In this document: positions 11,815 to 22,807 of the stretch, one piece after another
How positions within the stretch are numbered: the stretch's first letter is position 1
Layout: the number at the start of each line of letters is the position of its first letter
Origin: Tabrizicola sp.
GTDB lineage: Bacteria; Pseudomonadota; Alphaproteobacteria; Rhodobacterales; Rhodobacteraceae
Length of the DNA stretch: 64,000 nt
Reading direction: 5' to 3'
Assembly (NCBI RefSeq): GCF_016792905.1
Contig: NZ_JAEULP010000088.1
Span: 1 to 64,000 of the forward strand
Notes under the pieces: model-generated
Databases searched by the model: none
The model's input: the letters and a program-made list of their open reading frames with translations, nothing else
Told to the model about the DNA's origin: nothing
Position numbers and translations under genes: made by a program

Positions 11815-13109
11815 CACTCCGCCGCCATGGCGCCCATGCGCCCGGTGCGCTTGGCCTTGATCCGGTCCTCGATCTCGTCGCGGAAGGCGCGGATCAGGCC
11901 CTGGATCGGCCAGGCCGCCGCATCGCCGAGCGCGCAGATCGTGTGGCCCTCGACCTGCTTCGTCACAGACAGCAGCATGTCGATCTCCTCGACCTCCGCC
12001 TCGCCCCGGACCAGCCGGTCCATGACCCGCATCATCCAGCCGGTGCCCTCGCGGCAGGGGGTGCACTGGCCGCAGGACTCGTGCTTGTAGAACTTCGACA
12101 GCCGCCAGATCGCCTTGATCACGTCGGTCGACTTGTCCATCACGATCACCGCCGCCGTGCCAAGGCCCGAGCGCTGCTCGCGCAGCCAGTCGAAGTCCAT
12201 GATCGCGTCGTCGCATTGCGCCTGGGTGAGGAGCGGTACGGACGACCCGCCGGGGATCACCGCCTTGATGTTCTTCCAGCCGCCCCGCACCCCGCCGCAA
12301 TGGCGGTCCAAGAGCTCTTTCAGCGGGATCGACATCGCCTCTTCCACGACGCAGGGCTGCATGACATGGCCCGAGATGCCGAAAAGCTTGGTCCCGGTGT
12401 TGTTCGGGCGTCCGAACGAGGCGAACCAGTCCGCCCCCCGGCGCAGGATCGTCGGCACCACCGCAATCGATTCCACGTTGTTCACCGTGGTCGGGCAACC
12501 ATACAAGCCGGAGCCCGCCGGGAACGGCGGCTTCATACGGGGCATCCCCTTCTTGCCCTCAAGGCTTTCCAGGAGTGCTGTCTCCTCGCCGCAGATATAG
12601 GCCCCTGCCCCGTGGTGCAGGTAGAGGTCGAAGTCCCAGCCCGACTTGGCGGCGTTCTTGCCCAGAAGCCCGGCGTCGTAGCATTCGTCGATCGCGGCCT
12701 GCAGCGCCTCGCGCTCGCGGATGTATTCGCCCCGGATGTAGATGTAGCAGGTGTTCGCCCCCATCGCGAAGCTGGCGATCAGCGCCCCCTCGATCAGCGT
12801 GTGGGGGTCGTGCCGCATGATCTCGCGGTCCTTGCAGGTGCCCGGCTCCGACTCGTCGGCGTTGATCACCAGATAGGACGGGCGGCCATCCGACTGTTTC
12901 GGCATGAACGACCACTTGAGACCGGTCGGAAAGCCCGCGCCGCCCCGCCCGCGCAAACCGCTCGCCTTGACCTGCTCGATGATCGTGTCGCGCCCGCGCT
13001 TGATGATGTCGGCGGTGCCGTTCCATTGCCCACGCTTCATCGCGCCCTTCAGGCTGCGGTCATGCATCCCGTAGAGGTTGGTGAAAATGCGGTCCTGATC
13101 CTTGAGCAT
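11814..13109 (-). CDS. nuoF: NADH-quinone oxidoreductase subunit F
   Basis: NADH- and FMN-binding catalytic subunit, 431 residues. The Gly-rich NADH/FMN site [15 protein letters not shown] and the loop [20 protein letters not shown] are visible. The N3 [4Fe-4S] motif [11 protein letters not shown], with a distal Cys in [12 protein letters not shown], completes the cluster. It lies 10 bp after the DUF5337-like gene, and its stop overlaps the following small lipoprotein. Typical length, no abnormalities. Confidence 0.97.
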   Translation of the reverse strand: MLKDQDRIFTNLYGMHDRSLKGAMKRGQWNGTADIIKRGRDTIIEQVKASGLRGRGGAGFPTGLKWSFMPKQSDGRPSYLVINADESEPGTCKDREIMRHDPHTLIEGALIASFAMGANTCYIYIRGEYIREREALQAAIDECYDAGLLGKNAAKSGWDFDLYLHHGAGAYICGEETALLESLEGKKGMPRMKPPFPAGSGLYGCPTTVNNVESIAVVPTILRRGADWFASFGRPNNTGTKLFGISGHVMQPCVVEEAMSIPLKELLDRHCGGVRGGWKNIKAVIPGGSSVPLLTQAQCDDAIMDFDWLREQRSGLGTAAVIVMDKSTDVIKAIWRLSKFYKHESCGQCTPCREGTGWMMRVMDRLVRGEAEVEEIDMLLSVTKQVEGHTICALGDAAAWPIQGLIRAFRDEIEDRIKAKRTGRMGAMAAE

Positions 13110-13119
13110 CTCGGTCTTC

Positions 13120-13347
13120 CTAACCCCGGCGTCCGCGCCAGATCTGATACGTCACCAGCATGGCCCAGACGAAGGCCGCGATGGCAGCAAGGTCGAAGAG
13201 GAACACGAAGCGCGTCTCCAACCCCAATTGTCCGCCCAGCCACTGGGCCCCCATCCACAGGACCATCGTCGCCGCCAGCACGACAGCCACCCGCCGCACT
13301 TGCCGGGCGCGTTCAAGGTCGTTCTGGTCGGGACGGCTCTGCACCAT
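13120..13347 (-). CDS. DUF5337-like small membrane protein
   Basis: 75 residues: a short polar N-terminus, then two hydrophobic segments (about residues 20-40 and 45-65) linked by a short loop, and an Arg-rich end. The pattern and location, directly upstream of nuoF, match the DUF5337 family that I associate with Rhodobacterales nuo operons. It starts 5 bp after the HhH gene stop. It is probably an integral membrane accessory of unknown role; the family name is from memory, the topology is seen. Confidence 0.7.
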   Translation of the reverse strand: MVQSRPDQNDLERARQVRRVAVVLAATMVLWMGAQWLGGQLGLETRFVFLFDLAAIAAFVWAMLVTYQIWRGRRG

Positions 13348-13352
13348 GGGCC

Positions 13353-14285
13353 TCAGTAGTCGTTGGTCTTGGCACGTTCGCGGAACGCCTCAAGCCCGTC
13401 GGTCACGATGATCCTTGCCTGCTCCACCCATTTGTCGCGGGTGATGCGGCCCTTGAAGGTCTTCAACTCGGCGTCGACCAGCGCGACATCGGCCTCGCTC
13501 CAGGCGGCGATCTGGTCGAAATGGAAGAAGCCCAGCCCGTTGACCGTCTTCTCCAGTGCCGGGCCGATGCCCTCGATCTCCTTCAGGTCGTCCGCGCGGC
13601 CCTTGCGCGGCGCCTTCAGCCGGACGAGGCCCGCAGGCTTCGCCGCCTTTTCAGCCTTGGGCTTCGCGGCCTTCGGCTTCGGCTCCGCCTTGGGCTTCGG
13701 CTCCGCCTTCGCCGCCACCGCGGCCTTCTCGGCCTTCGGCTTGGCTCCGGCCTTCGGCTTGGCCTCTGCCTTCGGCTTTGCTGCCGCCCTGGCCTGGGGT
13801 TTCGCCGCCTTCATCTCGACGACCGGCGCCATCACCGCGGCAGCTGGAACGGACTCCGCCACCGCGGGCGCGGGTTTCGGCTCCGGCACCGGCTGCGGCG
13901 GCAGGATCGGTGCAGGCTCGACCCGTGCCAGCGGCGTCACGACCGAGGACGGGCGTTGCGGCTTCACCGGCTCGGGGCGCACCGGAACCGCAACCGCGCC
14001 CGAGGCGCCTTCCGTCCCGCCGACCCGCATCCCGGTATCGGCCGAGGCCGGCACGATCCGGCGCACCCGGCTCGCCTCGGACTCGTCCTCATAGCGGGTC
14101 ACGGCGGCGGCAACCCGATGCAGCAGCAACAGCACGATCAGCGCGACGGCCAGGGCAAAGACCAGGGAGGGGAACAGATGATAGTGCATCAGCCAACGCA
14201 GGACGGCAAACATCACAACACCGGCGAGGCCCACCAGAACCCAGCCGCCCGTACCGATTGTCGTGTCATATTCGTCTCTGCGCAT
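13353..14285 (-). CDS. Membrane protein with C-terminal helix-hairpin-helix domain (COG3743-like)
   Basis: 310 residues. Two hydrophobic segments lie near the N-terminus (about 13-30 and 37-57). A long Ala/Lys/Pro-rich low-complexity linker follows (about 90-240, repeated KPKAEAKPKAGAK-like units). The C-terminal domain (about 243-310) has the helix-hairpin-helix core DDLKEIEGIGPALEK and the tail GRITRDKWVEQARI. This domain is closely similar to the C-terminal extension of NuoE encoded just upstream. COG3743 HhH domains also occur as tails on ribosomal protein L21 in alphaproteobacteria, so the domain is probably an interaction module rather than a nuclease here. It may tether NuoE or the peripheral arm to the membrane; that is inference. 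Confidence 0.75.
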   Translation of the reverse strand: MRRDEYDTTIGTGGWVLVGLAGVVMFAVLRWLMHYHLFPSLVFALAVALIVLLLLHRVAAAVTRYEDESEASRVRRIVPASADTGMRVGGTEGASGAVAVPVRPEPVKPQRPSSVVTPLARVEPAPILPPQPVPEPKPAPAVAESVPAAAVMAPVVEMKAAKPQARAAAKPKAEAKPKAGAKPKAEKAAVAAKAEPKPKAEPKPKAAKPKAEKAAKPAGLVRLKAPRKGRADDLKEIEGIGPALEKTVNGLGFFHFDQIAAWSEADVALVDAELKTFKGRITRDKWVEQARIIVTDGLEAFRERAKTNDY

Positions 14286-14337
14286 ACCGCGTTACTCCCC
14301 GTTTACCACCAGCCTATGCCGTTCCGCCCTCTGTTCC

Positions 14338-15513
14338 CTAAGCCTTCGCTGCCGCTTCCGCCTCGGCGACCGTGCCGCCTGCCGCCAGGATCTTCGCCTG
14401 CACCACCCATTTGTCGCGGGTCACGCGGCCCTTGAAACCCTCCAGGTTCTCGTCGACCCAGGCGATTTCCGCCGGGGTCCAGTCCGCGATCTGGTCGAAA
14501 TGGAAGAAGCCCAGGCTGTTGCACAGGATTTCCAGCTTCGGCCCGATGCCGAGGATCAGCTTCAGATCGTCCGCCTTGCCTTTCCGGGCCGCCTTCAGCG
14601 CCTTGGGCTTCTTGCCCGCACCCGCCGGGGCCTTCGCCTCCGGCGTGGCCAGCGGCGTCGCGTTCGGCGCATTGCCATCCGTCTTCGGCTTGCCCTTCGA
14701 GGACGCCTTCGCCTCCTGCACCGTGGCGCCCGTCGCATCCGCCGGCACCCCGGCGCCGGGCTTCGGCTCGACCGGCTTGCCCCGCGCGGGCCTGACCGGC
14801 GCCGCCACACCCAGCCAGGGGGTCGTCAGCGGCACTTCCGTCCCGTCGATCCGCTTGACCGTGTCCTTGATGTCCACCGCCAGCTGCGCGGACGCATTGT
14901 ACTGCTTCCGGCCCGATTCAAATTCCTTCAGGCTGGTCAGCCCCCCGATCGGCTCCGCCGCATAGCGCCCGTTCTGCGGCCCCGGCACCGGCACCTCGCC
15001 CTTGGCAAAGCGCCCGATCAGCTCGCGCAGCTTGGCACCCGTCAGGTCCTCGTAATAGTCCTTGCCGATCTGCGCCATGGGAGCGTTCGCGCAGGCCCCC
15101 ATGCACTCGACCTCTTCCCAGCTGAACTTGCCGTCCGCGCTGAGGGTATGCGGGGCGGAGGCGATCAGCTCCTTGGCCACCGCCACCAGATCCTCGGCCC
15201 CGCAGATCATGCAGCTGGTCGTGCCGCAGATCTGGATATGCGCGACCGACCCCACCGGCTGCAACTGGAACATGAAGTAGAAGGTCGCCACTTCCAGCGC
15301 CCGGATATAGGCCATCCCCAGCATGTCCGCGACATGCTCGATGGCGGGCCGCGAAAGCCAGCCCTCCTGCTCCTGCGCGCGCCACAGAAGCGGGATGATG
15401 GCACTGGCCTGACGACCCGCCGGATACTTGGAAATCTGGCCCTTGGCCCAGGCTTCATTCGCCGGGGTGAAGGCGAAAGAGGCGGGCTGGTCTTTGTAGA
15501 GGCGGCGAAGCAT
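14338..15513 (-). CDS. nuoE: NADH-quinone oxidoreductase subunit E with HhH C-terminal extension
   Basis: 391 residues. The N-terminal thioredoxin-like [2Fe-2S] domain (N1a; cysteines C96, C101, C137, C141) occupies about residues 10-160. The remaining part is an extension: a Pro/Ala/Lys-rich linker, then a helix-hairpin-helix domain (about 315-380) with [15 protein letters not shown] and [15 protein letters not shown]. coli NuoE is about 166 residues, so more than half of this protein is extra; long NuoE forms are known in Rhodobacter. The start overlaps the stop of the upstream 171-aa gene (TAATG). It lies 52 bp upstream of the HhH membrane protein that carries the same domain. Confidence 0.95.
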   Translation of the reverse strand: MLRRLYKDQPASFAFTPANEAWAKGQISKYPAGRQASAIIPLLWRAQEQEGWLSRPAIEHVADMLGMAYIRALEVATFYFMFQLQPVGSVAHIQICGTTSCMICGAEDLVAVAKELIASAPHTLSADGKFSWEEVECMGACANAPMAQIGKDYYEDLTGAKLRELIGRFAKGEVPVPGPQNGRYAAEPIGGLTSLKEFESGRKQYNASAQLAVDIKDTVKRIDGTEVPLTTPWLGVAAPVRPARGKPVEPKPGAGVPADATGATVQEAKASSKGKPKTDGNAPNATPLATPEAKAPAGAGKKPKALKAARKGKADDLKLILGIGPKLEILCNSLGFFHFDQIADWTPAEIAWVDENLEGFKGRVTRDKWVVQAKILAAGGTVAEAEAAAKA

Positions 15514-16028
15514 TACTTGCAGTTCCCGGATTTGAGCGTCATCTCGATCTGTCCAAGTTCAAGCTGGCCATCGGCGGCCATGGCTTCCATCATCGGATTG
15601 GCGTTCTCGGGCGTGAAGCCCGCGGCTTCCAGCACCGGTCCGGCTTCGTCATAGGACAGCTTGCAGTCGTGCGCTTCCATCAAGGCCACGAACGCCGCCT
15701 GATCCGGACCACCCGACGGGACTGGCTCTGGCGCTGCGTCGGGTGCCTCGGCGGCGCTGTCGGCCACGCAATTTGGCGTCTTCAGTTGCATCCCGTCTTC
15801 GACGAAACTGATCTCGCCACTCTCGACCATCTTCGCGATGATGGCATTTGCCACATCGGAATCCAGCTTGCTTTCCTCAAGGATCGCCGGGTCGTTGTAG
15901 TCGACAACCAGACAGCCCCGGCTTTCAAGAGCCGCGACAAGCGCTGCGACATCGGCATCGCTCGGAACGACTTCCGCCATCGCCGCCGGGGCCCAGACAC
16001 CAGCCGCAAGTGCCAGCGCCATCCTCAT
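15513..16028 (-). CDS. 171-aa secreted protein with a tandem cysteine-bracketed repeat
   Basis: Signal peptide ([18 protein letters not shown]) followed by two related units of about 50-60 residues (about 27-88 and 109-170). They are separated by an Ala/Pro-rich linker. Each unit begins and ends with a Cys (RGCLV...TPNC and HDCKL...SGNC), and each has a central helix with [11 protein letters not shown] or [11 protein letters not shown]. One intra-unit disulfide per repeat is likely in the periplasm. I recognise no named family. ATGA overlap with nuoD and TAATG overlap with nuoE make it fully embedded in the operon, and GGGGAG lies eight bases before ATG. Confidence 0.7.
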   Translation of the reverse strand: MRMALALAAGVWAPAAMAEVVPSDADVAALVAALESRGCLVVDYNDPAILEESKLDSDVANAIIAKMVESGEISFVEDGMQLKTPNCVADSAAEAPDAAPEPVPSGGPDQAAFVALMEAHDCKLSYDEAGPVLEAAGFTPENANPMMEAMAADGQLELGQIEMTLKSGNCK

Positions 16029-17269
16029 CTGTCGATCTCCCCGAACACCACGTCCATCGTGCCGATGATGGCGGACACGTCCGCCAGTTGGTGGCCCTTG
16101 CAGATGTAGTCCATCGACTGCAAATGCAGGTAGCCCGGCGCCCGGATCTTCGCCCGGTAGGGCTTGTTGGTGCCGTCGGCCACCAGATAGACCCCGAACT
16201 CGCCCTTCGGCGCCTCGACGGCGGCATAGACCTCACCGGCGGGAACGTGGAAGCCCTCGGTGTAAAGCTTGAAGTGGTGGATCAGCGCCTCCATCGAGGT
16301 CTTCATCTCCGCCCGCTTTGGCGGCGACAGCTTGCCGCGCGCCAGCACGTCGCCCTGCCCCTCCGGCGCCTTCAGCTTGGCCACGGCCTGCCGGATGATG
16401 CTGGTCGATTCCCGCATCTCGGCCATCCGGCAGAGATAGCGGTCATAGCAGTCGCCGTTCTTGCCGACCGGGATCTTGAACTCGAACTCGTCGTAGCATT
16501 CATAGGGCTGCGCGCGGCGCAGGTCCCAGGCCAGGCCCGACCCGCGCACCATCACGCCGGAATAGCCCCAGTCCTGGATGTCCTTCTCGCTGACGACGCC
16601 GATGTCGGCATTGCGCTGCTTGAAGATGCGGTTTTCCGTCAGAAGCCCGTCGATATCGTCCAGCACCTTCGGGAAGGCCGCAGCCCAGGCATCGATGTCG
16701 TCGATCAGGCTTGGCGTCAGGTCCTGATGCACGCCACCGGGGCGGAAATAGGCCGCGTGCAGCCGCGCCCCGCTGGCGCGCTCATAGAAGACCATCAGCT
16801 TCTCGCGTTCCTCGAAGCCCCAGAGCGGAGGCGTCAGCGCACCCACGTCCATGGCTTGAGTGGTCACGTTCAGAAGATGGTTCAGCACCCGCCCGATCTC
16901 GCTGAACAGCACGCGGATCAGGCTGGCACGACGCGGCACCACCGTCCCGGTCAGCCGTTCGATCGCCAGGCACCAGGCATGTTCCTGGTTCATCGGCGCG
17001 ACATAGTCGAGGCGGTCGAAATAGGGCAGGTTCTGGAGGTAGGTCCGGCTCTCCATCAGCTTCTCGGTGCCGCGATGCAGCAGGCCGATATGCGGATCGC
17101 AGCGTTCGACGATCTCGCCGTCCAGCTCCAGCACCAGCCGCAAGACGCCATGCGCCGCCGGGTGCTGCGGCCCGAAGTTGATGTTGAAGTTGCGGATGCG
17201 CTGTTCGCCGGTCTCGAAATCCTTCGAGCCGTCGTCATAGGTGTTCACGCGGATGTCGCCGTCCATCAT
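16025..17269 (-). CDS. nuoD: NADH-quinone oxidoreductase subunit D
   Basis: 49-kDa-type subunit, 414 residues, forming the quinone pocket together with NuoB and NuoH. Family markers are [20 protein letters not shown] (with the His/Tyr quinone-site region), [16 protein letters not shown] and FGEIDR at the C-terminus. Two successive ATG codons overlap the nuoC stop. NuoC and NuoD are separate genes here, unlike the fused nuoCD of E. coli, as is usual in alphaproteobacteria. Confidence 0.97.
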   Translation of the reverse strand: MMDGDIRVNTYDDGSKDFETGEQRIRNFNINFGPQHPAAHGVLRLVLELDGEIVERCDPHIGLLHRGTEKLMESRTYLQNLPYFDRLDYVAPMNQEHAWCLAIERLTGTVVPRRASLIRVLFSEIGRVLNHLLNVTTQAMDVGALTPPLWGFEEREKLMVFYERASGARLHAAYFRPGGVHQDLTPSLIDDIDAWAAAFPKVLDDIDGLLTENRIFKQRNADIGVVSEKDIQDWGYSGVMVRGSGLAWDLRRAQPYECYDEFEFKIPVGKNGDCYDRYLCRMAEMRESTSIIRQAVAKLKAPEGQGDVLARGKLSPPKRAEMKTSMEALIHHFKLYTEGFHVPAGEVYAAVEAPKGEFGVYLVADGTNKPYRAKIRAPGYLHLQSMDYICKGHQLADVSAIIGTMDVVFGEIDR

Positions 17270-17871
17270 TTTGCACCCGCCTTCTGATCACCCGGAAGGA
17301 TGTATTCCGCACCCTCCCAGGGAGACATGAAATCGAACTGCCGGTATTCCTGCACCAGCTTGACCGGCTCGTAGACCACGCGCTTCAGCGCCTCGTCATA
17401 GCGGACCTCGGTATAGCCCGTGGTCGGAAAGTCCTTGCGCAGCGGATAACCGCGGAAACCGTAGTCGGTCAGGATGCGCCGCAGGTCGGGGTGGCCGCTG
17501 AACAGGATGCCGAACATGTCGAACACTTCGCGTTCAAACCAGTTGGCGCTGGGATGGATGGCGATCAGCGACGGCACCATCTCGTCCTCGCGCACCGCAA
17601 CCTTCACGCGGATGCGCTGGTTCCGGTACATCGACAGGAAGTGGTAGACCAGGTCGAACCGCTGGGCGCGCTCGGGGTGGTCCACGGCGGTAATGTCGAC
17701 CAGGGTCGAGAACCGGCACGAGGCATCGTCGCGCAAGGATTCGATCAGGGCCTCCAGATGGGCAAGGTTCGCGACCAGCGTCAGCTCGCCAAATGCGACG
17801 GTCGACGAAACGACTGCGTCCGCCTGCTTCAGCGCGATGATCCCGGCCAGTTCCTGCAAAGCTTCGGACAT
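17266..17871 (-). CDS. nuoC: NADH-quinone oxidoreductase subunit C
   Basis: 30-kDa-type subunit of the connecting arm, 201 residues. The family signature ERVxFDMFGI-like segment ([20 protein letters not shown]), followed by [17 protein letters not shown], is intact. It starts 4 bp after nuoB with GAGG upstream and ends in an overlap with nuoD. It has no cofactor-binding motif, as expected for this structural subunit. Confidence 0.97.
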   Translation of the reverse strand: MSEALQELAGIIALKQADAVVSSTVAFGELTLVANLAHLEALIESLRDDASCRFSTLVDITAVDHPERAQRFDLVYHFLSMYRNQRIRVKVAVREDEMVPSLIAIHPSANWFEREVFDMFGILFSGHPDLRRILTDYGFRGYPLRKDFPTTGYTEVRYDEALKRVVYEPVKLVQEYRQFDFMSPWEGAEYILPGDQKAGAK

Positions 17872-17875
17872 GGGA

Positions 17876-18846
<971 letters not shown>

Positions 18847-18908
18847 GAAGGGCTCCCTGGTGCTGGCGGCGCGCGTGCAGGCGGGCGTCACCGCCCGGTT
18901 GCCTTCCG

Positions 18909-18937
18909 GCTTTACTCTGCGGCCTTTCCGGGGTCAA
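18909..18937 (-). promoter_or_regulatory. Possible sigma-70-type promoter for the nuo operon
   Basis: On the minus strand TTGACC is followed after exactly 17 bases by TAAAGC, about 60 bases upstream of the nuoA GTG. The -35 match is good and the -10 match weak (3 of 6). The gap up to the divergent secreted-protein gene is about 240 bases and must hold the operon promoter, but I see no other convincing site and no repeated operator. Confidence 0.35.
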
Positions 18938-19087
18938 CCGAAGGCGGGGCAAAATCAGGGCTTTGCGCGCGCTGAAATTCCTGAAAACAAAGTGTTTCAC
19001 TCAGGAAATCGCAGGGCCGGTTCCCCTTACCTTGACCCTCCGCCACAACCGGCCTTTCCTGCCCGCAAGCCACGAAAGGATCGCCCC

Positions 19088-19495
19088 ATGCGCCTCGCCC
19101 TGCCGCTCACCCTCGCCCTCGCCACCGCGGCCACCGCCCAAACCTGCGAGATCGACATCGCTGCCGTCGAGGCCCGCATCGCCGAGCTGGAACCCTCCTA
19201 CGGCCTTGTCCTTTCCGACATCGGCTGCGACGCGCCCACCAACCCGGCCCATATCCTGATGTGCAACGCCACCGGCACCCGGCATGAGGACCTCTGGCGG
19301 ATGGGCCGCCTCGACGACCTCGCCTGGGTCTACGCCCTAGAAAACGCCACCGGCCAGGAGGTCGACCAGACCAACCCGCCCCGCGACGACGACTTCCTCG
19401 CCAGCCGAGACGCCTGTACCGACGCCGCCTGTCTCTGCGATGCGCTGATCCGTCACACCAACGCCAGCCTCGGCGGCACCTCGCCCTATCCGTAA
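19088..19495 (+). CDS. Small secreted cysteine-rich protein, possibly LprI/DUF1311-like
   Basis: 135 residues with a Sec signal peptide (MRLALPLTLALATAATAQT, cleavage after AQ or TAQ). The mature protein has six Cys, of which DACTDAACLCDALIRHTNAS near the C-terminus resembles the Cys-x-x-x-x-Cys segment of the LprI/DUF1311 family. The resemblance is limited, so this is tentative. GAAAGGA lies about nine bases before the ATG. It is transcribed divergently from nuoA and convergently to the thermonuclease gene, with which it leaves only 8 bp. Confidence 0.7.
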   Translation: MRLALPLTLALATAATAQTCEIDIAAVEARIAELEPSYGLVLSDIGCDAPTNPAHILMCNATGTRHEDLWRMGRLDDLAWVYALENATGQEVDQTNPPRDDDFLASRDACTDAACLCDALIRHTNASLGGTSPYP

Positions 19496-19503
19496 GTGAC
19501 GGC

Positions 19504-20022
19504 TCAGCTGCACCACGTTCCCCGCAGCCCCCCGCCATAGGCCCGCCCGTATCCGCCCCGGATCATCAGTCGGGCCACGTCCACCCCGTCGATCTCCAGC
19601 TGCACCAGGGCCCGGCCATACTGGTCCGTCCCCTGATGGGTCAGCTGCATCAGGTCCGCCCCCTGGATCAGCGCCCGCAGGTGCCAGGACGCCCGCTCCG
19701 CCGCCAGGAACTCCGACAGGCACTTCGGCGCGTATTTCTCCGGCGTGTCGAAGCCCAGCAGCCGCGCGCTCTGCATCCCGTCCTCCGGGCAGATCAGCGA
19801 GACGGTGTCCCCGTCCACCACCCGGATGACCCGGCACTCGCCCTGGTCGCTGGCCACCGTCTTCATCGCCGCGTTCACCAGGTCGGCAATCGTCGGCACC
19901 AGCACCAGCCCGGCCACGGCCAGCCCGATCACAGCCTTCAGATAGAAGCGCGGATCGACCAGCCGCCGCACCAGCCGGGTGACAAGGCCCGCCGGTCGCG
20001 CCGGGCGGAACAGCCAGCCCAT
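19504..20022 (-). CDS. Membrane-anchored thermonuclease-family (SNase-like) protein
   Basis: 172 residues: a basic N-terminus, one hydrophobic segment (about residues 28-47) and a staphylococcal-nuclease-type OB fold. The catalytic residues are recognisable in RVVDGDTVSL, ARLLGFDTPE (Arg and Glu) and GTDQYGRALV (second Arg). It is probably anchored in the inner membrane with the nuclease domain outside. Its ATG overlaps the aminotransferase stop (TGATG), so it is the last gene of a three-gene overlapping set. Why a nuclease is coupled to an aminotransferase is not evident. Confidence 0.85.
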   Translation of the reverse strand: MGWLFRPARPAGLVTRLVRRLVDPRFYLKAVIGLAVAGLVLVPTIADLVNAAMKTVASDQGECRVIRVVDGDTVSLICPEDGMQSARLLGFDTPEKYAPKCLSEFLAAERASWHLRALIQGADLMQLTHQGTDQYGRALVQLEIDGVDVARLMIRGGYGRAYGGGLRGTWCS

Positions 20023-21254
20023 CAGTCCGCCGAGACAGCGGCAACCGGCTCCAGCGCCGTGGCCGCCGCCGCGATGCGAACCTCCTCGCCGATGATCCGG
20101 GCGATCTGCGCCACATCCTCGGGGACAAAGGTCAGCGGCAGCCGCATGTCGATCAGCCCCGCCAGCACCCGGTCGGTCTGGGGCAACACTTCGGGCGCGG
20201 CATACTGCCAATGCGCATAGCGGCTGGTGAACCCCTGCGGGTCCGCCGCGCCAAACCACTTCAACTCCACCCCCCGCGCCGCCGCCCCTGCGATGAAACG
20301 GGCCACCCGCGCAGGCTCCCACCCCGGCAGCAGGAACTGGAAGGACGAGCCGACATAATCCTCATGCTGCGGCCGCGGGATGAGCCTCACCCCCGGCACA
20401 CCAGCCAACCCCCGCTCCATCCCCTGGTAGAGCCGCCGCCACCGCGCCCGGCGGTCATCCAGCATCGCGATCTGCGGCCGCAGGATCGCCGCCCGCAGGT
20501 TGTCCATCCGGCTGGACACGTTCGGCACCTCCAGCTTCAAGGCCTCGAACACCTCCGGCCCCGGAGCCGCCCGGTGGCGCGCGTACAGCATGTAGGACCC
20601 CGACAGAAGCACCGCCCGCGCCGCCAGCTCGGCGTCATCCGTCACCAGAAGCCCGCCCTCGCCCGAGTTCATGTGCTTGTAGGTCTGCGTCGAATAGCAG
20701 CCGATCGCCCCGTGCCGCCCCGAGGCAACACCCTTCCACCGCCCCCCCATCGTATGTGCGCAATCCTCGATCACCCGCAGCCCCAGACGGTCACAGAGGG
20801 CCATCAGCGCCTCCATGTCCCCGACATGGCCCCGCATGTGCGACAGAAGCAGCACTCTTGCCCCCGACGCCAGCGCCTGCGCCTCCAGATGGGCCAGGTC
20901 GATGGTCAGGTCCTCCGTCACCTCGACGAAGACCGGCCGTGCCCCGAGGGACGCAATCGCCCCCGGCACTGGCGCCAGCGTGAAGGCATTCGACAGCACC
21001 GGATCGCCCGGCTTCACCTGAAGCGCGCGCAAGGCGCAGGCCATCGCCGCCCCGCCCGAGGCCAGCGCGAGGCAGTATCTCGCCCCGACATAACCCGCGA
21101 ATTCCTCTTCCAGAAGCGCCGTCTCGGCCACTTCCCCGGCAACCGTGTTGTAGCGGTGCAACCGCCCGTGCCGCAGCACCGCAAGCGCCGCGTCGATCCC
21201 CGCCTCCGGGATCGGCTCCTGCTGCGTGAAACTGCCCGAAAATCGCTCGCTCAT
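20022..21254 (-). CDS. DegT/DnrJ/EryC1/StrS-family PLP aminotransferase
   Basis: 410 residues. The fold-type I sugar-aminotransferase family is recognised by ALASGGAAMACAL (PLP phosphate loop), VIEDCAHTMGG (Asp164 to the pyridine nitrogen) and CYSTQTYKHMNSGEGG, with the Schiff-base Lys at about 193. Members usually aminate keto-sugars for surface polysaccharides or antibiotics, but no nucleotide-sugar genes surround it here, so the substrate is unknown. The start overlaps the stop of the MFS gene (ATGA), and the ATG is chosen over far upstream codons that lie inside the MFS gene. Confidence 0.85.
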   Translation of the reverse strand: MSERFSGSFTQQEPIPEAGIDAALAVLRHGRLHRYNTVAGEVAETALLEEEFAGYVGARYCLALASGGAAMACALRALQVKPGDPVLSNAFTLAPVPGAIASLGARPVFVEVTEDLTIDLAHLEAQALASGARVLLLSHMRGHVGDMEALMALCDRLGLRVIEDCAHTMGGRWKGVASGRHGAIGCYSTQTYKHMNSGEGGLLVTDDAELAARAVLLSGSYMLYARHRAAPGPEVFEALKLEVPNVSSRMDNLRAAILRPQIAMLDDRRARWRRLYQGMERGLAGVPGVRLIPRPQHEDYVGSSFQFLLPGWEPARVARFIAGAAARGVELKWFGAADPQGFTSRYAHWQYAAPEVLPQTDRVLAGLIDMRLPLTFVPEDVAQIARIIGEEVRIAAAATALEPVAAVSAD

Positions 21255-22501
21255 GCCTTCTCGTGCCTCTTCAGCGCCAGGAACAGGCCGATCGTCACCA
21301 GAAGGAATCCCGCGGCAACCCAGAACGCCACGTCGGTCGACCGCCAGGCGCGGTCCTCGGCCCAGAAATGCCCGAAGATGAAGGCGAAGAACACCGTCCC
21401 GAACAGCATCGCCACGTTCGTTACCGCCGAAATCCCGCCCTGCAATTCGCCCTGCGCATCCTCGGGCACCCGCTTGGTCAGGATCGCCGTCAGCAAGGGA
21501 TGCACGAACCCCTCCGGCCCGTGCAGCAGCATCAGCGCGAAAACACCCACCACCGACCAGACGAAGCCATAGCCCAGCACCACCAGCATCGAGCAGACCA
21601 GCCCGATCAGCGCCAGCCGCCATTCGCCGAACCGTTCCGTCGCCGGCCCGGTCAGGAAGCCCTGGAAGGCCCCCGCCACCAGCCCGAAGACCGCCAGCGT
21701 CACACCCACCATCGCCTCGGACCAGCCGAACTTGGCAATGCCCCAGAAGGTCCAGATCGCCGGATAGACCGAGGTCGCGAAGAAATAGAGCCCCAGCACC
21801 AGCACCATCGGCAACACACCGCGATAGGTAGCAAAGACCCGGAAGGCCCCGAAGGGATTGGCGCGTGCCAGCTCGAACCGCCGCCGGTTGCCGGGGGCCA
21901 GCGACTCGGGCAGCACGAACCAGCCGTAGGCGAAGTTGACCAGCGAAATCCCCGCCGCCACCCAGAACGGGACGCGCGGCCCCAGCTCGCCCAGCAGGCC
22001 GCCGATGGCCGGGCCGATGACGAAGCCGACGCCAAAGGCCGCCCCCATGTAGCCGAAGGCGCGGGCCCGGTCGTCCGGCGCGGTCACGTCGGCGATATAG
22101 GCCGATGCGATGATCCAGCTCGCCCCGCAGACCCCGGCGATGATCCGCCCGGCGAACAGCCATCCCAGTGTCGGCGCCAGCGCCATCAGGATGAAATCCA
22201 TCCCCAACCCAAAGATTGCCAGCAGCAGAAGCGGCCTGCGGCCATAGCGGTCGGACAGGTTGCCCATCAGCGGTGCAAAGAAGAACTGCGCCAGGCTGAA
22301 GGCCGCGAACATCCAGCCGCCGATGATCGCCGCCCGGTCGATGGTCACATGGCCCACGCCCTCGATCAGCTTCGGCAGCACCGGCATGATCAGCCCGAAG
22401 CCCACCATGTCCAGGAACACGGTGATCAGCACGAACGTCACCGCATGGCGGCTGACCGGCGGCGAGGGGGCGTCGGCTGTGGTATCGGCGATCTGGCTCA
22501 T
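21251..22501 (-). CDS. MFS transporter, TetA-like drug/H+ antiporter family
   Basis: 416 residues with 12 predicted membrane segments. The loop between TM2 and TM3 has motif A ([11 protein letters not shown]), and TM5 contains the [12 protein letters not shown] motif C typical of DHA1 exporters such as TetA. In this family such sequences are often annotated as tetracycline efflux, but the substrate cannot be told from sequence. The ATG ([12 protein letters not shown]) is chosen because upstream in-frame sequence is repeat-rich intergenic DNA. It heads an overlapping operon with the aminotransferase and thermonuclease. Confidence 0.88.
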   Translation of the reverse strand: MSQIADTTADAPSPPVSRHAVTFVLITVFLDMVGFGLIMPVLPKLIEGVGHVTIDRAAIIGGWMFAAFSLAQFFFAPLMGNLSDRYGRRPLLLLAIFGLGMDFILMALAPTLGWLFAGRIIAGVCGASWIIASAYIADVTAPDDRARAFGYMGAAFGVGFVIGPAIGGLLGELGPRVPFWVAAGISLVNFAYGWFVLPESLAPGNRRRFELARANPFGAFRVFATYRGVLPMVLVLGLYFFATSVYPAIWTFWGIAKFGWSEAMVGVTLAVFGLVAGAFQGFLTGPATERFGEWRLALIGLVCSMLVVLGYGFVWSVVGVFALMLLHGPEGFVHPLLTAILTKRVPEDAQGELQGGISAVTNVAMLFGTVFFAFIFGHFWAEDRAWRSTDVAFWVAAGFLLVTIGLFLALKRHEKA

Positions 22502-22738
22502 GGCGGCGACCCTATGGGCGGGGTCGGCAAGTGTCAAACCTGTGGCGACCCCGCCGATACCCTCGCAGGGCCGATGACCCTGACGTACTTCGCACCAGTC
22601 GCACCGCACCAGGTATCTCCGCCCGGATCGTCGCGCACCCCGAAACTCCTGACCGCCGGGGTCGAGGCGACCCGCGCTCGCCGCCTTCGTCTGGCTCACC
22701 CTAGCGCTCCACACCCTCTGGCGGAAAGGACCCGCGCC

Positions 22739-22770
22739 TTTCATCTTTGCCCAAATATCCCAGCGGGAGG
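22739..22770 (+). repeat. Element A copy 1 (degenerate core)
   Basis: 32-base copy of an interspersed intergenic element whose best form is TTTCATACTGG plus about two bases plus CAAATATCCCCGCCGGAGG. Here the spacer reads TTTGCC and the core is CCCAGCGGGAGG. Paired with copy 2 about 69 bases downstream. Confidence 0.75.
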
Positions 22771-22807
22771 CATCTCCCTCGGGTGTCATGCACCCCAGCG
22801 CCATTGC

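Noticed and set aside
13630..14000. Repetitive DNA in the HhH membrane protein as a mobile or tandem DNA repeat
   Set aside because: The periodicity arises from the Ala/Lys/Pro-rich linker (KPKAEAKPKA units) of a continuous coding frame; it is protein low complexity.
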